From Erythrobacter sp. BLCC-B19 (GTDB taxonomy: Bacteria > Pseudomonadota > Alphaproteobacteria > Sphingomonadales > Sphingomonadaceae): DNA of 64,000 nucleotides. The stretch lies in assembly GCF_028621955.1 (NCBI RefSeq), contig NZ_CP117516.1, positions 2,936,001 to 3,000,000 of the forward strand. The letters are read 5' to 3'. The notes beneath the pieces were generated by a model. That model was not told where the DNA came from, searched no databases, and saw only the letters and a list, made by a program, of their open reading frames with translations. The translations under genes were made by a program, and so were the position numbers. Shown here piece by piece: positions 18,614-27,320 of the stretch (position 1 is the first letter of the stretch; every line of letters starts with the position of its first letter).

Positions 18614-19918
18614 TCAGCGAGGCAGGAGGAGGATGCGCTGGGCAATCGCTTCGAGCTTGCCTTCGTCCACCACCGCCGCCGCATTGTTCCAGCCCAGCGT
18701 CAGCACCCAGTCGCGGCCCTGCTTGTCGGTGAGCAGCCAGGTGAGGTTGAGCACGCCGGGCTCGCTGCCGCCTTTATAGCCGATATAGCGCCAATTGGCC
18801 TTTATCGCGTCAGTCGCGGAGGGGTTGATCGCCATGATGTCGAACACCTTGGGATCGGCGGTCTTGCGCATATAGGCGAAGAGCTTGGCCAGATCGGCGG
18901 GCGAGGCGAACCATTCGATGTCGAGCGCCTTGGGGCCATTGGCGAAGGCGGCGTTGATTGTGTCGAGAGATGGGTCTGCTTCCGCCGCTTGCACGACTTC
19001 GATGGCGTTTTGCTTGCGCGGATCGCCACTTCGCCAATCGGCAATGGTCGGGGCATCGCTGGCCTTGAGGATGAATAGCTGTTTGGTCGTCAGGAACGGA
19101 TCGTTCGCCCCCGGATCGCTGTGACCGCTGTCCTTCATCAGCTTGAGGATGCGCGGTTTGCCCAGCACCGCGATCAGCTGGTCGGTCGCGGTGTTGTCGC
19201 TGATCGAGATCATCAGGCTGGCGAGGGTGTGTAGCGTCACCGGCGACCCCTCGGGCCAGTTCTGGAGCTGTCCGCTGGGGTAGCTCTTTTCTGTCAGCGG
19301 CACGACGTCAGTCCACTTGCGCCGCCCCGCCTTCACATCCTCGGCGAGCGCGGCCAGGACGTAGAGTTTGAAGGTCGATCCCAGCGCGAGGCGCGTGTCG
19401 GCATTGCGGCTGATCACGGACGTGCCGCCAAGCGGGGCGAACAATGCGTTCACCTCGCCGGGCAGGGCCGCAAGGTCGGCAGCGATGGCGGCGGGGGTGT
19501 CGCCTGCCACGGCAACGGCGTCGATCGAGGTGAAGCGCAATTCGTTGATGCGGTTGTCCTCGGACGGCGAAATCGCCAGCCCGCCCTTGGCCAGCCCGCG
19601 CTCGAACCGGATTTCGAGCGCGGCGCGGGTGCCGTCGCGGGGATTGAGCAGCGCCACCTCCACCGCCCGCCCGAACTGTGCGGTGAAGCTGGCCGAGAGC
19701 GCGCGGATCTGATCGTCGGCGACAGCGGCGCGGAAACCGTCGGTGAAGATGTCGGCGGGTTCGACACTGGCATTGAGCAGCGCCACCACCTGATCGGCGC
19801 GGGTCTCCAGCGCGGTGCGGGCGGCGGCTGGGGCCTCGGGCGCGGGCTGGGCGAAAGCCTGCGGCGGCGGCGTCAGCGCCAGCACAGCCAGCAAAGCAAG
19901 CACCAAGAGGCGGGGCAT
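18614..19918 (-). CDS. Secreted class A beta-lactamase-like serine hydrolase, ORF12-like
   Basis: A 434-residue protein with a signal peptide ending near AFAQP. Residues 45-160 form an extra N-terminal domain, like the ORF12/LpqF type that precedes a beta-lactamase fold. The catalytic SxxK is S181-K184 (GSTFKLYVL) and the SDN loop is 240-242. The third motif is KGG at 382-384, where classical enzymes have KTG or KSG. A general-base glutamate in the omega loop is not obvious. Esterase, DD-peptidase-like or weak lactamase activity are all possible. It stands alone, with sigma and parE genes behind it. Confidence 0.85.
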   Translation of the reverse strand: MPRLLVLALLAVLALTPPPQAFAQPAPEAPAAARTALETRADQVVALLNASVEPADIFTDGFRAAVADDQIRALSASFTAQFGRAVEVALLNPRDGTRAALEIRFERGLAKGGLAISPSEDNRINELRFTSIDAVAVAGDTPAAIAADLAALPGEVNALFAPLGGTSVISRNADTRLALGSTFKLYVLAALAEDVKAGRRKWTDVVPLTEKSYPSGQLQNWPEGSPVTLHTLASLMISISDNTATDQLIAVLGKPRILKLMKDSGHSDPGANDPFLTTKQLFILKASDAPTIADWRSGDPRKQNAIEVVQAAEADPSLDTINAAFANGPKALDIEWFASPADLAKLFAYMRKTADPKVFDIMAINPSATDAIKANWRYIGYKGGSEPGVLNLTWLLTDKQGRDWVLTLGWNNAAAVVDEGKLEAIAQRILLLPR

Positions 19919-19966
19919 GGCAATCCTCCAGCAGTTATGGTCCGGGAAACTAGCCGATTTCCTCGA

Positions 19967-20542
19967 TCACGCCAGCGCATCGAGCGCATCGAGCTGGCGC
20001 TTCAGCCCGCGCGCGGCCAGCAGGTTGAGCAGCGCAATCGCGGCGAAGATGCCGAAGGTGATCGCGGCGGGCCCGGCGATGCCCGACAGGGCCGTGCGCC
20101 AGCCTGCGACCTCGGCCACGCCTGCGGCCACGCTTGCATAGAGCAGCGCGCAGCCGGGGATCAGCGGTCCGACATACCACACAGGAACCGCGCGCAGTGC
20201 CGCGTATTGCCGCGCATATTGGCGGCGCAGGTGCGCAAGGCAGGGCTCTTCCGGCAGGCGTTCGACATTCCCGGCGCGGCGCGCGAGGTTGCGCAGGATC
20301 ACCAGCGTGCCGCCGACGATCAGCGCCAGCGACAAGGCGATCAGCCCTTCGCCCTTGATCGCGGCACCGACCGACGCGGCGCCGAACAGGACGATCACCA
20401 GCGCCCCGGCGGCATATTCGATCCCGTTGCGGATCCGGACCCGGCGGGCGAACCGGTCTGCCCGCCGCGAACATTCGGCAGGGACGGTAAAGGCGGCATC
20501 GGGGGCTGTGTCGCACCACTGGGGCAGCGGAGGGGTGGTCAT
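19967..20542 (-). CDS. Membrane protein cotranscribed with an ECF sigma gene
   Basis: A 191-residue protein with a Pro-rich N-terminus (MTTPPLPQWCDTAPD), an Arg-rich stretch at residues 25-38 (RRADRFARRVRIR), and about four hydrophobic segments. A basic cytosolic-type linker (RNLARRAGNVERLPEE, then CLAHLRRQYARQY) separates two helix pairs. Its start overlaps the sigma stop by 4 bases (ATGA), so the two are translationally coupled. It is a candidate anti-sigma or sensor, yet it lacks the HxxxCxxC zinc motif of ZAS anti-sigmas. It may instead be an unrelated membrane protein. Confidence 0.78.
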   Translation of the reverse strand: MTTPPLPQWCDTAPDAAFTVPAECSRRADRFARRVRIRNGIEYAAGALVIVLFGAASVGAAIKGEGLIALSLALIVGGTLVILRNLARRAGNVERLPEEPCLAHLRRQYARQYAALRAVPVWYVGPLIPGCALLYASVAAGVAEVAGWRTALSGIAGPAAITFGIFAAIALLNLLAARGLKRQLDALDALA

Positions 20543-21060
20543 GGGGTATCTCCTGTTTCGGGGCGCTGGAAATGGCTCGCCAGCAGCGCCTTGATGCGGT
20601 GCACGCGGACATTGACCGCGCCTGCGGACAGCCCGGTGATCTCGGCAATCGCGGCGGCACTTTCGCCTTCGAGCCACAGCACGATCACCTGCATATCCAC
20701 TGGCGGCAGACGACGGATCAGCGCGGCAACCTGCGCCAGCACCAGCGCCTCGCCCGCCTCGGCTTCGATGTTGCCGGGCGAGGGCAGAGCCTCGATCTCT
20801 TCCAGCGGAACGCGCTTCGGCCCACGCGCCGCCCGCGCGACGTGATCGGCGGCGACGTTGTGGGCGACACGGTAAACCCAGGTCTTGAGACTGCACTGCC
20901 CCGCAAACCGCGCGAGGCTGGTCCACAGCGCGCAGTGCATTTCCTGTTCGAGATCGCGCGCCTTGTCCCGATCACGCTCGACCGAGCGGGCGAGACGCGA
21001 CAGCGCGGGGGCGAATTGCCGCCCGGCCTCGGCATAGAGATGTTCGATCGCTTCGGTCAT
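20539..21060 (-). CDS. ECF RNA polymerase sigma factor
   Basis: A 173-residue sigma-70 family factor with region 2 around ALWTSLARFAGQCSLKTWVYR and region 4 as the helix-turn-helix SAAAIAEITGLSAGAVNVRVHR, including the usual VxVxxHRxK ending. Region 3 is absent, as in ECF factors. It starts at MTEAIEHLYAEAGR, and the downstream membrane protein overlaps its stop by 4 bases. The regulon is unknown; the group number cannot be set by eye. Confidence 0.88.
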   Translation of the reverse strand: MTEAIEHLYAEAGRQFAPALSRLARSVERDRDKARDLEQEMHCALWTSLARFAGQCSLKTWVYRVAHNVAADHVARAARGPKRVPLEEIEALPSPGNIEAEAGEALVLAQVAALIRRLPPVDMQVIVLWLEGESAAAIAEITGLSAGAVNVRVHRIKALLASHFQRPETGDTP

Positions 21061-21136
21061 GCCCCCTTAGTCGCCATCGGCGCGGGGTTCTTACAAAGCG
21101 GGCGCGATTTTTCTGCCGAGGCGCAGATGCAAGGCC

Positions 21137-23137
21137 TCAGGCGTCGATCAGGTCGCGGTCCACCTCGCCCGCGCGGTTCTGGATGAAGTTGAAGCGGTGT
21201 TCGGGGTTGCGGCCCATCAGCTCGTCAACGAGGCGCGCGACGCTGGCGCGCTGTTCGTATTCCGCCGGCAGCGTGATGCGGATAAGGCCGCGCGTTTCAG
21301 GGGCCATGGTGGTTTCGCGCAATTGCTGCGGGTTCATCTCGCCAAGGCCCTTGAAGCGGGCGACCTCGACCTTCTTGCCCTTGAACACCGTCGCTTCAAG
21401 TTCGGCCCGGTGCGCGTCATCACGGGCGTAGCGGCTCTCCTTGCCTGCGGTCAGCCGGTAGAGCGGAGGCTGGGCAAGGAACAGGTGCCCGCGCCGGACG
21501 ATGTCGGGCATTTCCTGAAAGAAGAAGGTCATCAAGAGCGTGGCGATATGCGCGCCGTCAACATCCGCGTCGGTCATGATGATGATCCGATCGTAGCGCA
21601 GATTGTCGGCGATGCAGTCCTTGCGCGTGCCGCAGCCCATGGCGAGGATCAGGTCGGCGATTTCGCTGTTGGCGCGGATCTTGTCGGCGGTGGCGGATGC
21701 GACGTTGAGGATCTTGCCGCGGATCGGGAGGATCGCCTGGCTCTTGCGGTCACGCGCCTGCTTGGCACTGCCGCCTGCGCTGTCGCCTTCGACGATGAAC
21801 AGCTCGGTCTCGCGCCCGCCTTCGCCAGAGCAATCGGTAAGCTTGCCGGGCAGGCGCAGCTTCTTGGCGTTGGTCGCGGTCTTGCGCTTGATCTCGCGCT
21901 CGGCCTTGCGCTTGAGGCGCTCGTCCATGCGCTCCATCACTTCGCCGAGCAGCGCCTTCCCGCGCTCCATATTGTCGGTGAGGAAGTGGTCGAAATGGTC
22001 GCGCACCGCGTTCTCGACCAGACGCGCAGCCTCGGGCGAGGTCAGGCGATCCTTGGTCTGGGACTGGAACTGCGGATCGCGGATGAAGACCGAGAGCATC
22101 ACCTCGCAGCCGGTCATCACGTCATCGGCGGTGATGTCCTTGGCCTTTTTCGCGCCGACCAGCTCTCCGAACGCCCTGAGGCCGCGCGTCAGGGCCGTGC
22201 GCAGACCCTGTTCGTGGGTGCCGCCATCGGGGGTCGGCACGGTGTTGCAGTACCAGGAGGTCGAGCCGTCCGAATAGAGCGGCCAGGCCAGCGCCCATTC
22301 GACCCGGCCTTGCCCGACGCCATCAATGACGGGGAAGTCCTGCGATCCGGCAAAAGGCTGCGCGGTCACGCATTCGCGGCTTCCCACCTGTTCGGCGAGG
22401 TGATCGGCAAGGCCGCCGGGGAACTTGAACACCGCCTCGGCCGGCACATCCTCGCTGGCGAGCGAGGGGGCGCATTTCCAGCGGATTTCCACGCCGGCAA
22501 ACAGATAGGCCTTCGACCGCGCGAGCTTGAACAAGCGCTTTGGGTTGAAGCTGCGATCGCCGAAGATTTCGGGATCGGGGGTAAAGCTGACCGTGGTGCC
22601 GCGCCGGTTGGGGGTAGGGCCAAGGTTCTGGATCGCTCCCAGCGTCACTCCGCGTGCGAATTCCTGCGCATAGAGCTGCTTCTCGCGCGCCACTTCGACG
22701 CGGGTATGCACCGACAGGGCATTGACCACGCTTATGCCGACCCCGTGCAAGCCGCCACTGGTGGCATAGGCCTTGCCGGAGAACTTGCCGCCCGAGTGCA
22801 AGGTTGAAAGGATCACTTCAAGGGTCGACTTGCCCGGGAACTTGGGGTGTTCGTCGACCGGAATCCCGCGCCCGTTGTCGGCGATGCTCAACCGGTTGCC
22901 TTCGTCGAGCCGCACCTCGATCCGCGTGGCGTGGCCTGCGACCGCCTCGTCCATGGCATTGTCGAGCACTTCGGCGGCGAGGTGGTGATAGGCGCGATCA
23001 TCCGTCCCGCCGATATACATACCGGGGCGGCGGCGGACGGGCTCCAGCCCTTCCAGCACCTCGATGGCAGAGGCGTTGTAATCGCCGCTGGAGGTGGGGG
23101 TGTTGGCGAAGAGATCGTCGGGGGTGGGGTCGGCCAT
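21137..23137 (-). CDS. parE: DNA topoisomerase IV subunit B
   Basis: A 666-residue GHKL ATPase subunit that works with ParC to decatenate chromosomes. The ATP site has EVLDNAMDEA, and the TOPRIM domain has EGDSAGGSAKQARDR and QAILPIRGKIL. The KQARDR form and length point to ParE, not GyrB (which has KQGRDR and is longer). The start is MADPTPDD at 23137; 29 extra codons upstream are discounted because they precede the family N-terminus. Confidence 0.93.
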   Translation of the reverse strand: MADPTPDDLFANTPTSSGDYNASAIEVLEGLEPVRRRPGMYIGGTDDRAYHHLAAEVLDNAMDEAVAGHATRIEVRLDEGNRLSIADNGRGIPVDEHPKFPGKSTLEVILSTLHSGGKFSGKAYATSGGLHGVGISVVNALSVHTRVEVAREKQLYAQEFARGVTLGAIQNLGPTPNRRGTTVSFTPDPEIFGDRSFNPKRLFKLARSKAYLFAGVEIRWKCAPSLASEDVPAEAVFKFPGGLADHLAEQVGSRECVTAQPFAGSQDFPVIDGVGQGRVEWALAWPLYSDGSTSWYCNTVPTPDGGTHEQGLRTALTRGLRAFGELVGAKKAKDITADDVMTGCEVMLSVFIRDPQFQSQTKDRLTSPEAARLVENAVRDHFDHFLTDNMERGKALLGEVMERMDERLKRKAEREIKRKTATNAKKLRLPGKLTDCSGEGGRETELFIVEGDSAGGSAKQARDRKSQAILPIRGKILNVASATADKIRANSEIADLILAMGCGTRKDCIADNLRYDRIIIMTDADVDGAHIATLLMTFFFQEMPDIVRRGHLFLAQPPLYRLTAGKESRYARDDAHRAELEATVFKGKKVEVARFKGLGEMNPQQLRETTMAPETRGLIRITLPAEYEQRASVARLVDELMGRNPEHRFNFIQNRAGEVDRDLIDA

Positions 23138-23192
23138 GCGCCCGGTTATAGGGCCGCGCGCGTCTGCCTCAAGCCATCCCCCGCGATTATAC

Positions 23193-24401
23193 TCACTTCC
23201 CGAAGCCGGTCGGCGCCGGGTCAACCGCCGTTACCTCGCCGCCCTTGATCTCGCGCACTTCCAGCGCACGCTCGACCACCCCGTTGGGCGCAAAGCGGAA
23301 TGCGCCATCGACGCCGAGAAAGCCGCCCTTGTCGTAGAGCTCCTTCTTGGGAAAGGGCGTGCCGACCTTCCAGTCGCGCGCGACCCGCAAGGTCAGCAGC
23401 ACGGCGTCATAGCCGAGCGTTGCCACCCGGTAAGGCTGGGCGCCGAAACGGGCGGCGTAGCTGTCGGCAAAGCGGCGATAGCGCTGGTCGGACACCGCCG
23501 AGAACAGCGCCCCTTCCAGCGCCGGGGTGCGGGCGAGCGAGGCTTCGCCGCTCCACAATTCGGTGCCGAGGATGCGGGTGCGATTGCGGGCGGACTTGTT
23601 GAGCTCGCTGGCCGCGTCGATCCCGAGCCGGGCGCTGTCGGCGATCAGCACGGTATCGAACCCGCCGGCCGCGCGCAGCCGGGCGGCCGCGCTGACGATC
23701 GAGGTATTGCCGCGGGCATAGCCTTCGCGCCGAACGAGCGATCCGCCATAGTCACGCAACGCATTCTCGAGCGAGACGACAGCGCGGCTGCCATAGTCAC
23801 CCTCGGGCGTCAGCACGGCAAAGCGCGCCGCACCGCGGCTGCGGGCAAAGGCGACGGAGCGGCGGATCGACTGTTCGGGCAGATGGCCGATCACGAAGAC
23901 ATCGGCAGCAGCGACGCTCGCGTCGTTGGCAAAGGCGATCACCGGCACCCCCGCAGGCCGCGCGGCGGCTTGCACGGCGGGAACGGCATCAGCGCTGAGC
24001 GGCCCGAGGATCAGCTTGTTGCCATCGGCAATCGCCTTCTTGGCCGCGGTGCTGACCCCCTCGGTGGTATCATAGGTGGTGATCCGCAGGTTATCCGCCC
24101 CGGTATCGAGCAGCGCCATGGTGGTGGCATTGGCAATGGCTTGCCCCACCGGCGCGGTGTCGCCCGACAGCGGCACCAGCAGCGCGATGCGGTGGCGGCC
24201 GGTATCGGTCGGCAGCGCGGTCGCCGAAGGCTCAGGCGCGGGGGCAGGGGGCGGGGCAGCGGTGGGCGCATCGCTCTTGGGGATCACGGCGCACGCCCCG
24301 GTCAGCAGCGCCGCGCCCGCGACCGCCAGATGGCGAGACCGCAAGCCGCGCGCCGCAGCCACGAGCCAAGTGGCCCAATTCGCACCTTGCCAAAGCTTCA
24401 T
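23193..24401 (-). CDS. LpoA-like penicillin-binding protein activator (lipoprotein)
   Basis: A 402-residue lipoprotein of the periplasmic-binding fold. The lipobox is LLTGAC near residue 36, after an Arg-containing signal region. A proline-rich linker follows, then a type I binding-protein core: HRIALLVPLSGDTAPVG and a FDTVLIADSARLG segment. LpoA proteins activate PBP1A from the outer membrane. It is divergent from rsmI with only 26 bases between, the same order as lpoA-rsmI-yraN in E. coli, which supports the name. Other substrate-binding lipoproteins share this fold, so function is inferred. Confidence 0.85.
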   Translation of the reverse strand: MKLWQGANWATWLVAAARGLRSRHLAVAGAALLTGACAVIPKSDAPTAAPPPAPAPEPSATALPTDTGRHRIALLVPLSGDTAPVGQAIANATTMALLDTGADNLRITTYDTTEGVSTAAKKAIADGNKLILGPLSADAVPAVQAAARPAGVPVIAFANDASVAAADVFVIGHLPEQSIRRSVAFARSRGAARFAVLTPEGDYGSRAVVSLENALRDYGGSLVRREGYARGNTSIVSAAARLRAAGGFDTVLIADSARLGIDAASELNKSARNRTRILGTELWSGEASLARTPALEGALFSAVSDQRYRRFADSYAARFGAQPYRVATLGYDAVLLTLRVARDWKVGTPFPKKELYDKGGFLGVDGAFRFAPNGVVERALEVREIKGGEVTAVDPAPTGFGK

Positions 24402-24427
24402 TCTTGCCGACCCCTCAGTCGTGCTCC

Positions 24428-25300
24428 ATGGGTTTGGCTGTGAAACCCATCGAACTGCCATCCCTTCCCACGTGGGAACCCGTACCCGGGCTGTATATCG
24501 TTGCGACCCCGATTGGCAATCTCGGCGACATCACCCTGCGCGCGCTGGCCGTGCTGAGCGGAGCGGCGCTGATCGCCTGCGAGGATACGCGGGTAACCGG
24601 CAAGCTGTTGAAACATTACGGAATCAAGGCGCGCCTCCAGCGGCTTGACGATCACGCGCCGCCTGATGTGCGCGCGCGGGTGATCGACGAGGCGAGGCAG
24701 GCGCCGGTTGTGCTGGTGTCGGATGCGGGCACGCCGCTGATCTCCGATCCGGGCTATCGTCTGGTGCGCGAGGCGCGCGCAGCCGGCGTGACGGTGACGA
24801 GCATCCCCGGCCCGTGCGCTGCCATCTCCGCGCTGGCGATGGCGGGTCTGCCGTCCGACCGCTTCCTGTTTGCAGGCTTCCTGCCGGTCAAGGACAAGGC
24901 ACGAACCGAGGCGCTCGAAGGGCTGGCGGAGGTCGCAGCGACGCTGGTGTTCTACGAAACGGCGCCGCGTCTGGAGCGGTCATTGCTGGCGATTGCCGAC
25001 CTGTGGCCGACCCGCGAGATCGCGGTCGCGCGGGAATTGACCAAGCTCCACGAGGAATGTCGCACCGGCACCGCCGCGATGCTGGCCGCGCATTACGCCG
25101 CGCATCCCCCCAAGGGCGAGATCGTGCTGCTGATCGGTCCGCCGGGTGAGGACGAGGCGCCGGTGCTTGATGCCGACGCGCTGCTGCGCGCCGCGCTCGC
25201 CGATGCGGGGCCGGGCAAGGCGGCGGGGATCGTCGCCAAGACAACCGGGATTGATCGCGCTACGCTCTACGCCCGCGCGCTGGAGCTGAAGGTCGAATGA
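24428..25300 (+). CDS. rsmI: 16S rRNA 2'-O-methyltransferase RsmI (C1402)
   Basis: A 290-residue tetrapyrrole-methylase-fold enzyme that methylates the ribose of C1402. Motifs include VATPIGNLGDIT and SDAGTPLISDPG, plus FAGFLPVKDKARTEAL. The ATG at 24428 is used, although a TTG at 24404 would add eight codons; neither has a strong ribosome site. The stop overlaps yraN by 4 bases (ATGA). Confidence 0.93.
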   Translation: MGLAVKPIELPSLPTWEPVPGLYIVATPIGNLGDITLRALAVLSGAALIACEDTRVTGKLLKHYGIKARLQRLDDHAPPDVRARVIDEARQAPVVLVSDAGTPLISDPGYRLVREARAAGVTVTSIPGPCAAISALAMAGLPSDRFLFAGFLPVKDKARTEALEGLAEVAATLVFYETAPRLERSLLAIADLWPTREIAVARELTKLHEECRTGTAAMLAAHYAAHPPKGEIVLLIGPPGEDEAPVLDADALLRAALADAGPGKAAGIVAKTTGIDRATLYARALELKVE

Positions 25301-25671
25301 ACCCGCGCACGCCAGACCAGCGCCGCGACGCCGACCAGCGCGGGCGTGAGGGCGAGGCGGAGGCTGCGATGTTCCTCGCCCAAGCCGGATGGCGGATTGT
25401 CGCCGAGCGGGTGAAGACCAAGGCAGGCGAAATCGATCTCATCGCCCGCAAGCCCGGCCTCATCGCCTTTGTCGAAGTCAAGTGGCGGGCGCGGGCCGCA
25501 CAGCTTGGCGATGCGATCGACGAGCGCCGTCTCGCCCGCGTTGCGGCGGCGGTCGAAATGGTGTGGCAGGACTATGCCACCCAAGGCGAGGACATCCGCA
25601 TCGACGTCATCCTGCTTGCACCCGGCAGCAAGCCCACCCACATCGAAAACGCCTGGATGCCTTTCGGCTGA
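25297..25671 (+). CDS. YraN family (UPF0102) nuclease-fold protein
   Basis: A 124-residue protein with the family core GWRIVAERVKTKAGEIDLIA and VEVKWRAR, an endonuclease-like fold (Glu/Asp/Lys pattern as in Holliday resolvases). It overlaps rsmI by 4 bases, and gshB begins 19 bases on. In E. coli, yraN also sits next to rsmI. Function is not settled, though a DNA-repair role is often suggested. Confidence 0.9.
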   Translation: MNPRTPDQRRDADQRGREGEAEAAMFLAQAGWRIVAERVKTKAGEIDLIARKPGLIAFVEVKWRARAAQLGDAIDERRLARVAAAVEMVWQDYATQGEDIRIDVILLAPGSKPTHIENAWMPFG

Positions 25672-25690
25672 TCCCAACGGAGCCTGATGA

Positions 25691-26671
25691 ATGACCTTGC
25701 GCATCGCCGTCCAGATGGACCCCATCGACACCATCAAGATCGCTGGCGACAGTTCCTTCGCGCTGATGCTGGCCGCGCAGGCGCGGGGCTATACGGTCTA
25801 CGAATATCACGTCGAAAGCCTGACGCTCGACGAGGATGACCGCCTCTTCGCCCATGCCTTCCCGGTGACGGTGCAGCGGGTCGAGGGCGATCACTTCACC
25901 CGCGGCGAACAGGTGCGGCTCGATCTCGGCAGGGATGTCGATGTCGTGCTGATGCGGCAGGATCCGCCGTTCCACATGGGCTATATCACCGCGACCCACC
26001 TGCTCGAACGGATCGGGCACGAGACGCTGGTGGTCAATGACCCGGCCAATGTCCGCAACAGCCCTGAAAAGGTGATGGTGCTTAACTACCGCCGCTTCAT
26101 GCCGCCGACGCTCGTGACGCGCAGCGTGGACGAAGTGCGGCGCTTCATGGCCAAGCACGGCGCGATCGTGGTCAAGCCGATCCATGGCAATGGCGGAAAG
26201 GCGATCTTCCGCATCGGCGAGAACGGCGAGAACCTGACCGCTCTGTTCGAGGTCTTCAACCAGACCTGGCCCGAGCCGCACATGGTGCAGCCCTTCCTCC
26301 CTGAAGTCGCCAAGGGCGACAAGCGCATCGTGCTGATCGATGGCGCAGTCGCCGGCGCGATCAACCGCGTGCCGGGCGAGGGCGAGTTTCGCAGCAACCT
26401 TGCGATGGGGGGATCGGCGCAGCCAACCGAGCTGACCGCGCGCGAACAGGAGATTTGCGCGGCACTCGGCCCGGATCTGAAACGCCTTGGCCTCACCTTT
26501 GTTGGCATTGACGTCATCGGCGGCCAATGGCTCACCGAGATCAACGTCACCTCGCCCACGGGCATCGTTGCGATTGACCGCTTCAACCAGACTGATACGG
26601 CGGGCATGATCTGGGATGCGATCGAACGCCGCCTTGCCGAGCGCGGGGTCGAACGCCACGCTCAGGCCTGA
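25691..26671 (+). CDS. gshB: Glutathione synthetase
   Basis: A 326-residue ATP-grasp enzyme joining gamma-glutamylcysteine to glycine. Motifs: MDPIDTIKIAGDSSFAL at the start, VKPIHGNGGKAIF (phosphate loop), and EINVTSPTGI at the C-terminal ATP site. It follows yraN closely and probably shares the rsmI transcript. Confidence 0.95.
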   Translation: MTLRIAVQMDPIDTIKIAGDSSFALMLAAQARGYTVYEYHVESLTLDEDDRLFAHAFPVTVQRVEGDHFTRGEQVRLDLGRDVDVVLMRQDPPFHMGYITATHLLERIGHETLVVNDPANVRNSPEKVMVLNYRRFMPPTLVTRSVDEVRRFMAKHGAIVVKPIHGNGGKAIFRIGENGENLTALFEVFNQTWPEPHMVQPFLPEVAKGDKRIVLIDGAVAGAINRVPGEGEFRSNLAMGGSAQPTELTAREQEICAALGPDLKRLGLTFVGIDVIGGQWLTEINVTSPTGIVAIDRFNQTDTAGMIWDAIERRLAERGVERHAQA

Positions 26672-26700
26672 CCTCCCGACCCTCCAACTGACCGGGCACC

Positions 26701-27318
26701 ATGACCGACTTCCTCCTCGAACTGCTCAACAAGGGCGGCTATCTCGGCATCTTCCTGCTGATGGCGGCCGAAAACATTTTCCCGCCGATCCCGTCCGAAG
26801 TGATCATGGGCGGCGCCGGATTGCTGGTGGCCAAGGGGGAGATGACCTTCTGGGCGGTGTGGATCGTCGCCACGCTCGGCACGGTCTTCGGCAACCTGTT
26901 CTGGTACTGGATCGGGGTGCGCTGGAGCGAGGAGCAGTTGAAGCGCATCATCGACCGCTGGGGCCGCTGGCTGACCTTCGAATGGGACGAGTTCACCAAG
27001 GCGCGCGACATCTTCCGCAAATATGGTGACGGGATCGTGTTCCTGCTGCGCTTCTCGCCGATCCTGCGCACCATTGTCTCGCTGCCGGCGGGGCTCGCGC
27101 ACATGAAGCTGTGGCGCTTCTGCCTGTTCACGGCGCTTGGTTCGGGCGTGTGGAACGCAGTCCTGATCTTCGGCGGTCAGACCGCTGCTCCGCTGGTCGA
27201 ACGGTTCGAGAAGCTGGCGGGTTATGGGGTTGTCGCCTTCGTGCTCGCAGGCGTGCTGTTCTATGTCTACCGCGTGGTGACCTGGAAGCCGGTCAAGGCG
27301 CACGAGAACGGCGAGTAA
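26701..27318 (+). CDS. DedA family membrane protein
   Basis: A 205-residue membrane protein with the family elements FPPIPSEVIMGGAGLL, FGNLFWYWIG, and the R-rich FLLRFSPILRTIVSLPAG segment used in DedA proteins. The last helix is followed by a basic tail (VTWKPVKAHENGE). DedA proteins help recycle undecaprenyl phosphate or other lipids and support membrane potential. It begins 29 bases after gshB, and its stop is 2 bases from that of the convergent xerC. Confidence 0.92.
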   Translation: MTDFLLELLNKGGYLGIFLLMAAENIFPPIPSEVIMGGAGLLVAKGEMTFWAVWIVATLGTVFGNLFWYWIGVRWSEEQLKRIIDRWGRWLTFEWDEFTKARDIFRKYGDGIVFLLRFSPILRTIVSLPAGLAHMKLWRFCLFTALGSGVWNAVLIFGGQTAAPLVERFEKLAGYGVVAFVLAGVLFYVYRVVTWKPVKAHENGE

Positions 27319-27320
27319 TC

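Noticed and set aside
16924..18732. 602-codon plus-strand frame across the MoxR gene
   Set aside because: Opposite strand to the moxR and membrane-protein genes; no domain and biased composition.
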